Notes under the pieces: generated by a model
The model's database searches: none
What the model saw: only the letters and a program-made list of their open reading frames with translations
What the model was told of the DNA's origin: nothing
Shown here: positions 1 to 5,173 of the stretch, in pieces
Numbering within the stretch: the first letter of the stretch is position 1
How the letters are laid out: every line of letters starts with the position of its first letter
Origin: an uncultured Collinsella sp.
Lineage (GTDB): Bacteria; Actinomycetota; Coriobacteriia; Coriobacteriales; Coriobacteriaceae
Direction: 5' to 3'
Length of the DNA stretch: 6,838 nt
NCBI GenBank assembly: GCA_958436995.1
Contig: CAUBMI010000081.1
Location: forward strand, 1 to 6,838
Translations under genes and position numbers: made by a program

Positions 1-200
1 CACGAGCGGGGGCTCCTGTCGTTTCCGTGCCCCTGGATTGGGTCATAGTGTCTGTTTTTGCCTGGTCATCAGCGACCCCATTTTTGTTGCAAACTTGTCT
101 TTCAAGGCACCTTGCTCGCGCTGACGGGTTCTCGCTGTTGGTGACGGCATCATTGGCGTTTCCGTTCTTGTTGGAGAGGGCAACGGTACGACCTTTGCCG

Positions 201-206
201 TATTAT
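201..206 (+). promoter_or_regulatory. Candidate -10 element for yigZ
   Basis: TATTAT matches the sigma70-type -10 consensus at five of six positions and stands out in this GC-rich setting. It would give a short leader of about 35 bases before the TTG start at 247. No good -35 lies at the usual 16-18 base spacing; the nearest TTGGAG (171-176) is 24 bases away. This is weak support. Confidence 0.3.
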
Positions 207-235
207 TGAGGCTGTTTGTTGCTCTGCTTGTTGTT

Positions 236-241
236 GAGGGG
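236..241 (+). promoter_or_regulatory. Shine-Dalgarno fixing the TTG start of yigZ
   Basis: GAGGGG is followed by a five-base spacer of T residues and then TTG at 247. It supports a TTG start, because the family's N-terminal sequence begins right there and no ATG in the frame comes before the conserved domain. Confidence 0.65.
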
Positions 242-246
242 CTTTT

Positions 247-882
247 TTGGACAGCTATTTTACTCTGCAATTGAATATTGAGGCTTCGGGCGAGTTTGTG
301 GACCGCAAGAGCCGGTTTATTGCCCAGTTGATCCATATTGAGTCCGAGGACGAGGCGAATGCCTTTATCGAGATGGTTCGCAAGCGTCATTATGACGCTC
401 GGCATAATGTGCCCGCGTGGATTTTGGTCGATGGACGCGAGCGCCAGAGCGATGATGGCGAGCCAAGCCGCACGAGCGGAATGCCGACGCTCGAGGTGCT
501 GCGCGGTGCGGGACTTAAAAACGTATGCTGCGTTGTGACGCGCTATTTTGGTGGCACGCTGTTAGGGCCTGGTGGCTTGGTGCGCGCCTATACCGCGGCG
601 ACTCAGGCGGCGGTGGCAGCTGCTCGGGAGGCCGGTCAGATCGTTGAGATGACAAGCGTCGTGCCCGTTGACGTGCATGTGGCCTATCCGCAGTATGAGC
701 AGGTGCTGCGTTTGGCGCAGGATTGTGGTGCCAAGGTTTCGGATACCGAGTACGCGGATGCCGTGACACTTCATTTGGTGTTTAAGGCGGGGGAGCAGGA
801 GTCGTTTTGCGCTAAGATGCGCGAGCTTATGGCGGGGCGCGAGGAGATTGAGGTCAGCACTCCCGAATTTGCCGAGTTCTAA
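247..882 (+). CDS. yigZ: YigZ/IMPACT family protein (UPF0029)
   Basis: The 211-residue product matches the bacterial YigZ family in length and domain order. An IMPACT N-terminal domain covers roughly residues 15-125 and a smaller C-terminal domain of the DUF1949 type covers about 135-205. Recognisable family motifs are DDGEPSRTSGMP (69-80) and VVTRYFGGTLLGPGG (96-110), which fit the UPF0029 signature. The protein is cytosolic, with no signal peptide or membrane segment. The biochemical role of bacterial YigZ is not settled; the eukaryotic relative IMPACT binds GCN1 and dampens GCN2 signalling, and a link to translation is often assumed. The TTG start at 247 is chosen because of the GAGGGG site five bases upstream. 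The gene stands alone, converging on the minus-strand gene at 950, with a hairpin terminator just past its stop codon. Family assignment is firm; function is open. Confidence 0.93.
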   Translation: MDSYFTLQLNIEASGEFVDRKSRFIAQLIHIESEDEANAFIEMVRKRHYDARHNVPAWILVDGRERQSDDGEPSRTSGMPTLEVLRGAGLKNVCCVVTRYFGGTLLGPGGLVRAYTAATQAAVAAAREAGQIVEMTSVVPVDVHVAYPQYEQVLRLAQDCGAKVSDTEYADAVTLHLVFKAGEQESFCAKMRELMAGREEIEVSTPEFAEF

Positions 883-885
883 CGG

Positions 886-936
886 CGACGGCCGGCGTGC
901 TTTTGGACGGATCCCAAGCACACCGACCGTCGTTTT
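886..936 (+). terminator. Intrinsic terminator of yigZ, possibly bidirectional
   Basis: The arms 886-902 and 916-932 form 15 base pairs interrupted by two C/A mismatches (892/926 and 896/922), with a 13-base loop and a TTTT tract at 933-936. It begins four bases after the yigZ stop. Read on the minus strand, both mismatches become G-U wobble pairs, so the hairpin is stronger for the opposing gene that stops at 950, but that side lacks a T tract. It probably serves both convergent genes. Confidence 0.75.
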
Positions 937-949
937 ATGTCGCTGCCGT

Positions 950-1396
950 TTACTCGGCGAGCTGCTTTAGTACATCACAGGCGATTTCGACGGCATCGTC
1001 GATGCAACCGGGACAGCTGCGGAGCGGACCCTTGTCCGATCCGATGCCCTTGAGCGTGCCGCAGACGGTCGTCGTGTTCTTCTCGCCAAAGCGCTTGGCA
1101 ATCTCGCGCGACAGCTTGTAGGTCTGGCCCTTGGTCTTCGGGTTTTCCATGCCATCGCTCATTACAAAGCCCATGATGGCCACGGCGCCCGAGATGGCGC
1201 CGCAGGTCTCGGTCATACCGCCCATGCCGGCGCCAAAGCCCTCGGTGAGGGTAAAGGCGACCTGGGGGTCGAGCCCGACAGCGGGCGCGAGCGTGCAGGC
1301 GACGGCCTGGGCGCAGTTAAAGCCACGGGCGTGGTATTCGGCAGCCTGAGCCTGACAGGCGGTGATGTCGAGTTGGGCCGTATCGATTTGCTTCAT
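950..1396 (-). CDS. C_GCAxxG_C_C family putative redox protein
   Basis: This 148-residue cytosolic protein carries the spaced-cysteine pattern that names the family. Cys28 lies in GFNCAQAV, the CGAISG version of GCAxxG is at 65-70, Cys112 is in VCGTL, and the Cys128/Cys131 pair is in SCPGC. Two further cysteines are at 14 and 140. A glycine-rich segment, EGFGAGMGGMTETCGA, occupies about 52-66. The family is predicted to be redox active or metal/cofactor binding, but no reaction is established and I assign none. The start is placed at 1396 because AAGGAGA lies five bases upstream. The frame stays open further upstream to an ATG at 1468 and a TTG at 1504, so a longer form is possible (see findings). 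The gene is divergent from metY, which hints at shared sulfur or redox control, and convergent with yigZ. A poor promoter candidate (TTGCTC 1496-1491, CATACA 1473-1468) lies upstream. Confidence 0.88.
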   Translation of the reverse strand: MKQIDTAQLDITACQAQAAEYHARGFNCAQAVACTLAPAVGLDPQVAFTLTEGFGAGMGGMTETCGAISGAVAIMGFVMSDGMENPKTKGQTYKLSREIAKRFGEKNTTTVCGTLKGIGSDKGPLRSCPGCIDDAVEIACDVLKQLAE

Positions 1397-1401
1397 CGTT
1401 G

Positions 1402-1408
1402 TCTCCTT
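1402..1408 (-). promoter_or_regulatory. Shine-Dalgarno selecting the 1396 start
   Basis: On the minus strand AAGGAGA stands five bases before the ATG at 1396. It is the strongest ribosome site in this frame and decides the start against the upstream ATG at 1468, which has only GAGG (1477-1474) five bases before it. Confidence 0.7.
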
Positions 1409-1511
1409 GGTTACGGTGTACCCGCCTATGGTACCCGTGACGGGGCATGTAATCATCGAGAGCTTCATGTATGCCTCGTTTTTATCTATCGAGCAAATGC
1501 CCAAGGCTTGA

Positions 1512-1536
1512 GATAAATACCTCTGATCAATTTGTC
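1512..1536. promoter_or_regulatory. AT-rich imperfect dyad, candidate operator
   Basis: GATAAATA (1512-1519) and AATTTGTC (1529-1536) form an inverted repeat matching at six of eight positions across a nine-base spacer. A further TTTATC at 1481-1486 repeats the half-site in the opposite orientation. Such a dyad about 25 bases upstream of the metY -35, in a GC-rich genome, looks like a site for a dimeric regulator acting on one or both divergent genes. The regulator is unknown. Confidence 0.4.
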
Positions 1537-1559
1537 CATTAACCTACCTTGGGGATGGG

Positions 1560-1588
1560 TTGAGAGGGGTGCAGGGTAGCGGTATCGT
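1560..1588 (+). promoter_or_regulatory. Predicted metY promoter
   Basis: TTGAGA (1560-1565) and TATCGT (1583-1588) are separated by exactly 17 bases and match the sigma70-type hexamers at four of six positions each. Transcription would begin near 1595, giving a leader of about 32 bases. A small inverted repeat, CGGT (1580-1583) / ACCG (1591-1594), straddles the -10 and could be part of an operator. Confidence 0.5.
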
Positions 1589-1626
1589 GAACCGAATAAA
1601 ACGTAACCCAGGCAAGGGAGCTAGAT

Positions 1627-2910
1627 ATGAGCGAGCAGACCATCGGAACTACATGTGTTCAGGGCGGCTATCACCCGGGAGATGCCGAGCCGCGCCAGGT
1701 GCCCATCTACCAGTCCACCACGTGGAAGTACGACACGTCCGAGCACATGGGCAAGCTGTTTGACCTAGAGGAGTCGGGCTACTTCTACAGCCGTTTGCAG
1801 AACCCCACGTGCGATCTCGTTGCCGCCAAGATCTGCGAGATGGAGGGCGGCACCGCTGCGATGCTCACGAGCTCGGGCATGGCTGCGAATTTCCTCGCGA
1901 TCTTTAACGTGGTCGGTGCCGGCGATCATGTGGTCGCGAGCTCTGCCATTTACGGCGGTACGTATAACCTGCTCGCCCACACCATGGGCCGTATGGGCGT
2001 GACCTGTACGTTCGTCGCCCCCGACTGCACCGACGAGGAGCTTGAGGCAGCCTTCCGGCCCAACACCAAGCTCGTCTTTGGCGAGACGATCGCCAACCCC
2101 GCCCTTGCCGTGCTCGATATTGAGCGCTTTGCCAAGGCCGCGCATGACCACGGCGTGCCGCTGATGGTCGACAACACCTTCCCGACACCCGTGATGTGCC
2201 GTCCCTTTGAGTGGGGCGCCGACATCGTTACGCACTCCACCACCAAGTACATGGATGGACATGCTGCCTACCTGGGCGGCGTGATCGTTGACCACGGCCA
2301 GTTTGACTGGATGGCCCATGCGGATAAGTTCCCGGGTCTCACCACGCCCGACGAGAGCTACCACGGCGTGACGTATGCCGAGAAGTTCGGTCGCGAAGGT
2401 GCCTTCATTACCAAGGCCACCGCGCAGCTCATGCGCGACCTCGGTCCCATGCAGAACCCGCAGGCGGCCTTCTTCCTGAACAGCTCGCTCGAGAGCCTGC
2501 ATGTACGCATGCCGCGTCATTGTGAGAACGGCCTGGCCGTTGCCAAGTTCCTGCAGAGCCATCCCAAGGTACGCTTCGTGAGCTATCCGGGCCTGGAGGG
2601 CGATAAGTACTATGACATGGCTCAGAAGTACATGCCCAACGGTACCTGCGGCGTTGTGAGCTTTGGCTTTAACGGTGGTCGCGCGGCGGCCGAGACCTTT
2701 ATGAAGAGCCTTAAACTTGCCCAGATCGCCACGCATGTGGCTGACGCCCGCACCTGCTGCCTGCATCCCGCTAATGCCACACACCGCCAGATGAACGATG
2801 AGGAGCTCATCGCCTGCGGCATCTCCGCCGATATGGTGCGCCTGTCGTGCGGCCTCGAGGATACGGCCGATCTGATTGCCGACCTTGAGCAGGCACTCGA
2901 GCAGTGCTAG
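1627..2910 (+). CDS. metY: O-acetylhomoserine sulfhydrylase (PLP-dependent)
   Basis: The 427-residue protein belongs to the Cys/Met-metabolism PLP enzymes (fold type I) and fits the usual MetY length. The cofactor lysine is K207 in HSTTKYMDGH. D182 in VDNTFPTP should pair with the pyridine nitrogen, Y54 and R56 in YSRLQNPT bind the phosphate of the neighbouring subunit, Y109 in IYGGTYNL stacks on the ring, and R405 in VRLSCGLED holds the substrate carboxylate. It would make homocysteine (or methionine from methanethiol) from O-acetylhomoserine in the cytosol. A methionine gamma-lyase is the main alternative, but the cysteine that follows YG in that enzyme is Gly111 here, which favours MetY. 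The start is supported by AAGGGAG at 1614-1620, six bases before ATG. Spacing from the divergent redox-type gene suggests its own promoter, and hairpins end the transcript. The exact substrate is inferred. Confidence 0.9.
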   Translation: MSEQTIGTTCVQGGYHPGDAEPRQVPIYQSTTWKYDTSEHMGKLFDLEESGYFYSRLQNPTCDLVAAKICEMEGGTAAMLTSSGMAANFLAIFNVVGAGDHVVASSAIYGGTYNLLAHTMGRMGVTCTFVAPDCTDEELEAAFRPNTKLVFGETIANPALAVLDIERFAKAAHDHGVPLMVDNTFPTPVMCRPFEWGADIVTHSTTKYMDGHAAYLGGVIVDHGQFDWMAHADKFPGLTTPDESYHGVTYAEKFGREGAFITKATAQLMRDLGPMQNPQAAFFLNSSLESLHVRMPRHCENGLAVAKFLQSHPKVRFVSYPGLEGDKYYDMAQKYMPNGTCGVVSFGFNGGRAAAETFMKSLKLAQIATHVADARTCCLHPANATHRQMNDEELIACGISADMVRLSCGLEDTADLIADLEQALEQC

Positions 2911-2913
2911 GCT
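2885..2913 (+). promoter_or_regulatory. Possible promoter for the MFS gene inside the metY end
   Basis: TTGAGC (2885-2890) and TAGGCT (2908-2913) are spaced by 17 bases. If real, transcription would start near 2920 and the RNA leader would contain both hairpins that precede the exporter gene. The hexamers lie in and just after coding sequence, so chance is a serious alternative. Confidence 0.22.
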
Positions 2914-2928
2914 AGCGTTCGCATAAGG

Positions 2929-2965
2929 CGCCGATGCTGGCAGAAAGCTTCGGCGATCTTTCGTT
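2929..2965 (+). terminator. First hairpin after metY, weak terminator
   Basis: CGCCGA-t-GCT (2929-2938) pairs with AGC-t-TCGGCG (2946-2955) around a seven-base loop, with one T/T mismatch. The following ATCTTTCGTT is only moderately T-rich. It may act as a first, leaky terminator of metY, or as part of the leader of the next gene. Confidence 0.4.
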
Positions 2966-2978
2966 CCGATTCCGTAGG

Positions 2979-3025
2979 CGGGACCCCAATCGCGACTGTT
3001 TGTAGGCGATTGGGGCCCCGTTTTT
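2979..3025 (+). terminator. Strong intrinsic terminator between metY and the MFS gene
   Basis: The arms 2979-2993 and 3006-3020 form a 15-position stem with a single A/C mismatch (2983/3016) and a 12-base loop, followed directly by TTTTT at 3021-3025. The T tract ends only 15 bases before the exporter's Shine-Dalgarno, leaving no room for a promoter between them. Confidence 0.85.
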
Positions 3026-3040
3026 GCGTTGCGCCACTCG

Positions 3041-3046
3041 AAAGGA
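3041..3046 (+). promoter_or_regulatory. Shine-Dalgarno selecting the 3052 start
   Basis: AAAGGA is five bases from the ATG at 3052. The in-frame ATG at 3046 overlaps this site, and the TTG at 3010 lies inside the terminator stem, so both are poorer starts. Confidence 0.6.
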
Positions 3047-3051
3047 TGGAT

Positions 3052-4356
3052 ATGGAGAAAACCGCAGAGCAGCTGCGCCGCGAGCACATTGCCCTTGAGG
3101 GCGACACCCATGGCAAGAACAAATGGGCGATTCTGTTTACCGTGCTCATCCTGACGTTTATGTCGTGTCTGGATTCGACCGTCGTGACCGTGGCGTTGCC
3201 CGTGATGCAAAAGGAGCTGGGCGTGGGCCTCGACCGCATCCAGCTGGTGAGCTCGGTGTACCTGCTTGCGACATGCGTGGCTATGCTGCCGTTTGGCCGC
3301 TTGGGCGACGTGCGCGGCAAGGTGGGCGTATTCCAGCTGGGCGTCATCGTCTTTTCGGCCGGTTCGATGCTGTGCGGCCTTTCGGCCTCGCTCGAGGTTC
3401 TTATCCTGGCACGCATTGTTCAGGGCGTCGGTTGCGCGGCGGCCATGGCTAACAACATGGGTATCATCACCGAGTCGTTTCCGGCGCGCGAACGAGGCCG
3501 TGCCATGGGTATTCTCGCGACCTTTGTGGCCCTCGGCATGATGTGTGGCCCCGTGCTGGGCGGCATGCTGGTGGCAAGCTTTCCCTGGGAGAGTATCTTC
3601 CTCATCAACCTGCCCATTGGCGTCATCTCATTTATCGTGGGGCTCTATACGCTGCCGCATGTTAAGCCGGAGGCTGACGAGCGCCCCATGTCCCTGATCG
3701 AGGCCGCTCGTCGCTGCTTTGCAAATTCGGCCTTCACCATCAACCTCGCCTGCATGCTCATCGTGTTCGTTGGTATTGGCGCATCAGAGTTTATCCTGCC
3801 GTTCTATTTTCAGGACGCCCACGGCTTTGGTTCCGACATTTCCGGATTGCTCTTTTTGGCGCTGCCGATGGTGAATGCCTTTATCGGCCCGCTTTCGGGT
3901 ACGGTTTCGGACCGTGTTGGCTGCGAGGGCCCCACGGCGGTCGGCCTAGGCGTGTACGTATGCGGTCTTTTTGCGGTAAGCACGCTCGACGAGCACTCTT
4001 CCATCCCTGTGATCGTGTGTTGCGTCGCGTTTATGTCGTGCGGTACGTCGATTTTCCAGAGCCCCAATAACTCGCTGTATATGGGCTCGGCTCCGCGCGA
4101 GGCACTCGGCTTTGCAGGTAGCTTGGGCAGCTTGGCGCGCTATGCGGGCATGGCGCTGGGTATTACGGCAGGTTCGCATATCCTCTATGGGCAGATGAGC
4201 GTGGCGATGGGCGAGGCCGTGACCAGTTTTGTTGCAGGCCGTCCGGATGTATTCCTATTCGGCTTTCGCTCGGTGTTCTACGTGCTTATGGCTGTGGCCG
4301 CTGTGGGCTTTGCGCTTGCCATGGTGCGTTTGGTGAAGATGCGCGCCCGCCATTAG
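3052..4356 (+). CDS. MFS efflux transporter, DHA2/EmrB-like
   Basis: This 434-residue inner-membrane protein reads as a proton-driven drug or metabolite exporter. Family signs are LDSTVVTVALP in helix 1 (40-50), the motif A loop GRLGDVRGK (82-90) between helices 2 and 3, and motif C GPVLGGML (166-173) in helix 5. By eye the helices lie near 25-49, 64-82, 92-111, 113-134, 154-174, 181-201, 228-250, 262-285, 295-311, 317-338, 351-377 and 402-427. DHA2 proteins usually have 14 helices and about 480-510 residues. Here the halves are joined by a short hydrophilic stretch (about 202-227), so the central helix pair seems absent. Substrate unknown. The start at 3052 follows AAAGGA. A strong terminator ends 27 bases before the start codon, so expression may rely on read-through or an attenuated leader. 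No regulator gene adjoins it. Confidence 0.88.
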   Translation: MEKTAEQLRREHIALEGDTHGKNKWAILFTVLILTFMSCLDSTVVTVALPVMQKELGVGLDRIQLVSSVYLLATCVAMLPFGRLGDVRGKVGVFQLGVIVFSAGSMLCGLSASLEVLILARIVQGVGCAAAMANNMGIITESFPARERGRAMGILATFVALGMMCGPVLGGMLVASFPWESIFLINLPIGVISFIVGLYTLPHVKPEADERPMSLIEAARRCFANSAFTINLACMLIVFVGIGASEFILPFYFQDAHGFGSDISGLLFLALPMVNAFIGPLSGTVSDRVGCEGPTAVGLGVYVCGLFAVSTLDEHSSIPVIVCCVAFMSCGTSIFQSPNNSLYMGSAPREALGFAGSLGSLARYAGMALGITAGSHILYGQMSVAMGEAVTSFVAGRPDVFLFGFRSVFYVLMAVAAVGFALAMVRLVKMRARH

Positions 4357-4360
4357 CGTG

Positions 4361-4396
4361 TTGGGAGGCTGTCTGCCACGATTCGCGCCGTCCCAA
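4361..4396 (+). terminator. Weak stem-loop after the MFS gene
   Basis: TTGGGAGGC (4361-4369) pairs with GCC-g-TCCCAA (4387-4396), with one bulged G and a 17-base loop, just past the exporter stop. It is followed by A residues rather than a T tract, so it is not a canonical intrinsic terminator; it may stabilise the mRNA 3' end. Confidence 0.3.
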
Positions 4397-4427
4397 AAAG
4401 ACTGGTTTGTGGTGCGATGCGGCTTGT

Positions 4428-4458
4428 GGGGCGGGCGGGGGTCGGTCCGTGGTAGACT
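4428..4458 (+). promoter_or_regulatory. Extended -10 promoter of xpt with G-rich upstream tract
   Basis: TGGTAGACT (4450-4458) is a TGn extended -10 with hexamer TAGACT. The predicted start near 4465 gives a leader of about 50 bases. There is no -35 hexamer at normal spacing; instead G runs occupy 4428-4431, 4433-4435, 4437-4441 and 4444-4445. The leader is too short for a purine riboswitch aptamer and none is recognisable. It does contain a small hairpin, CGCGG (4481-4485) / CCGCG (4494-4498), just before the Shine-Dalgarno AAGGGG. Confidence 0.5.
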
Positions 4459-4513
4459 ATCGAACAACGTTTATTAATCGCGCGGTATCGTTGCCGCGAG
4501 AAGGGGTTGCGCC

Positions 4514-5092
4514 ATGCAGGAGCTTGAGGATCGTATTCGCCATGACGGCATCGTAAAGGCCGGTAACGTCCTTAAGGTTGATGCCTTCCTCAACCACCAA
4601 TGCGACGTTGAGCTGTTCGACCACATGGGCGCCGAGTGGGCCCGTCTGTTCGAGGGCGTCGAGATCAACAAGATCCTGACGATCGAGGCTTCGGGCATTG
4701 GCATGGCTTGCATTGCAGCCCAGCATTTTGGCGGCGTGCCGGTGGTCTTTGCCAAGAAGGCACAGTCCATCAACCTCGACGGCGAGCAGTATGCCACGAC
4801 CATCTACTCCTTTACCAAGCAGAAGGAGTACCCGGTCATCGTCGGCAAGCGCTTCCTGTCCGAGGGCGACAAGGTCCTGATCATCGACGACTTTTTGGCC
4901 AACGGCTGCGCGCTCGAGGGTCTTATCAAGATCTGCGAGGCTGCAGGTGCCGAGGTATCCGGCATTGGCATTGCGGTGGAGAAGGGCTTCCAGGGCGGTG
5001 GCGATAAGCTCCGCGAGCGCGGCTTCCGCGTTGAAAGCCTAGCCCGTATCGCCGATATGGACTGCGATACCGGCGAGATCACCTTCGCCTAA
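4514..5092 (+). CDS. xpt: Xanthine phosphoribosyltransferase
   Basis: The 192-residue cytosolic enzyme should convert xanthine and PRPP into XMP for purine salvage. It closely resembles Bacillus subtilis Xpt in length and wording: VLKVDAFLNHQ (19-29), the TIEASGIG segment (56-63), PVVFAKK (76-82), YSFTKQ (98-103), the PRPP-binding loop VLIIDDFLANG (121-131) with its two adjacent aspartates, and GIGIAVEKGFQ (150-160) followed by RVESLARI (172-179). A plain adenine or orotate phosphoribosyltransferase is less likely because of this match. The start is supported by AAGGGG at 4501-4506, seven bases upstream of ATG. Many relatives in Firmicutes are paired with a xanthine permease and controlled by a purine riboswitch; neither is present here. 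The gene looks monocistronic, with its own extended -10 promoter and a strong terminator. Confidence 0.94.
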   Translation: MQELEDRIRHDGIVKAGNVLKVDAFLNHQCDVELFDHMGAEWARLFEGVEINKILTIEASGIGMACIAAQHFGGVPVVFAKKAQSINLDGEQYATTIYSFTKQKEYPVIVGKRFLSEGDKVLIIDDFLANGCALEGLIKICEAAGAEVSGIGIAVEKGFQGGGDKLRERGFRVESLARIADMDCDTGEITFA

Positions 5093-5110
5093 GCGCGCAA
5101 CACAAGCGAT

Positions 5111-5119
5111 TGGTATGCG
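5111..5119 (+). promoter_or_regulatory. Very weak -10-like element before the GGQ gene
   Basis: TGGTATGCG resembles a TGn extended -10, but the last three bases of the hexamer depart from consensus and no -35 is evident. If used, transcription would begin inside the left arm of the 5120-5155 hairpin. I list it because the downstream gene has no better promoter candidate. Confidence 0.15.
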
Positions 5120-5155
5120 ATGTGACAAAGGGACTTTCCCTTTGTCACATTTTTT
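5120..5155 (+). terminator. Near-perfect intrinsic terminator of xpt
   Basis: The arms 5120-5133 and 5137-5150 pair perfectly over 14 positions around a CTT loop and run into a T tract at 5150-5155. It lies 27 bases past the xpt stop. Its last T is followed after four bases by the Shine-Dalgarno of the next gene. Confidence 0.93.
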
Positions 5156-5159
5156 ATGA

Positions 5160-5167
5160 GGGGAGGT
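5160..5167 (+). promoter_or_regulatory. Shine-Dalgarno selecting the 5174 start
   Basis: GGGGAGGT is a very strong site, six bases from the ATG at 5174. It rules out the in-frame ATG at 5156, which sits on the end of the terminator T tract and has no ribosome site. Confidence 0.8.
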
Positions 5168-5173
5168 GTTGAT

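Larger units (their letters stand above)
1..246. other. Non-coding leader region upstream of yigZ
   Basis: I find no convincing gene here. Open frames exist on both strands, but none has a Shine-Dalgarno site or family-like protein sequence. The stretch is richer in T and poorer in GC than the genes that follow. It holds two T5 tracts (55-59 and 81-85), each preceded by GGTCAT (41-46 and 64-69), which gives an imperfect direct repeat. A GGGTC (40-44) / GACCC (74-78) inverted repeat stands just before the second T tract, so a weak terminator for an upstream transcript is possible. A 12-bp palindrome, CAAGGCACCTTG, lies at 103-114. Function unknown. Confidence 0.5.
1397..1626. other. Divergent regulatory region between the C_GCAxxG gene and metY
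   Basis: These 230 bases separate two divergent genes. They contain, from left to right, the minus-strand Shine-Dalgarno, an open in-frame extension of the minus gene, an AT-rich dyad at 1512-1536, and a promoter and Shine-Dalgarno for metY. GTACCCG occurs twice (1418-1424 and 1431-1437). I do not recognise a SAM, SAH, cobalamin or T-box leader, and the inferred metY transcript leader is too short for any of these. Confidence 0.6.

Noticed and set aside
27..209. A 60-codon hydrophobic frame on the plus strand before yigZ, possibly a small membrane protein.
   Set aside because: It has a GTG start without a Shine-Dalgarno, and its composition follows the T-rich DNA; nothing supports translation.
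43..405. A 120-codon minus frame overlapping the 5' end of yigZ.
   Set aside because: More than a third lies antisense to conserved yigZ codons and no ribosome site was seen; the rest is low-complexity polar sequence.
1537..1626. Possible SAM or other sulfur riboswitch before metY, suggested by CTACC (1544-1548) / GGTAG (1575-1579).
   Set aside because: The pairing is only five bases with a long loop, no known aptamer core is recognisable, and the likely promoter lies inside the stretch.
950..2910. The divergent metY / C_GCAxxG pair as a two-gene novel system.
   Set aside because: Each belongs to a widespread family and adjacency alone is no evidence of joint function; kept only as a regulatory observation.
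1765..3210. A 481-codon open frame on the minus strand, antisense to metY.
   Set aside because: It is a shadow of the GC-rich metY codons; the product is rich in H, G and A with no family look, and metY is certain on the other strand.
4400..4513. Purine riboswitch upstream of xpt.
   Set aside because: The leader after the -10 is about 50 bases and shows none of the conserved aptamer loops.
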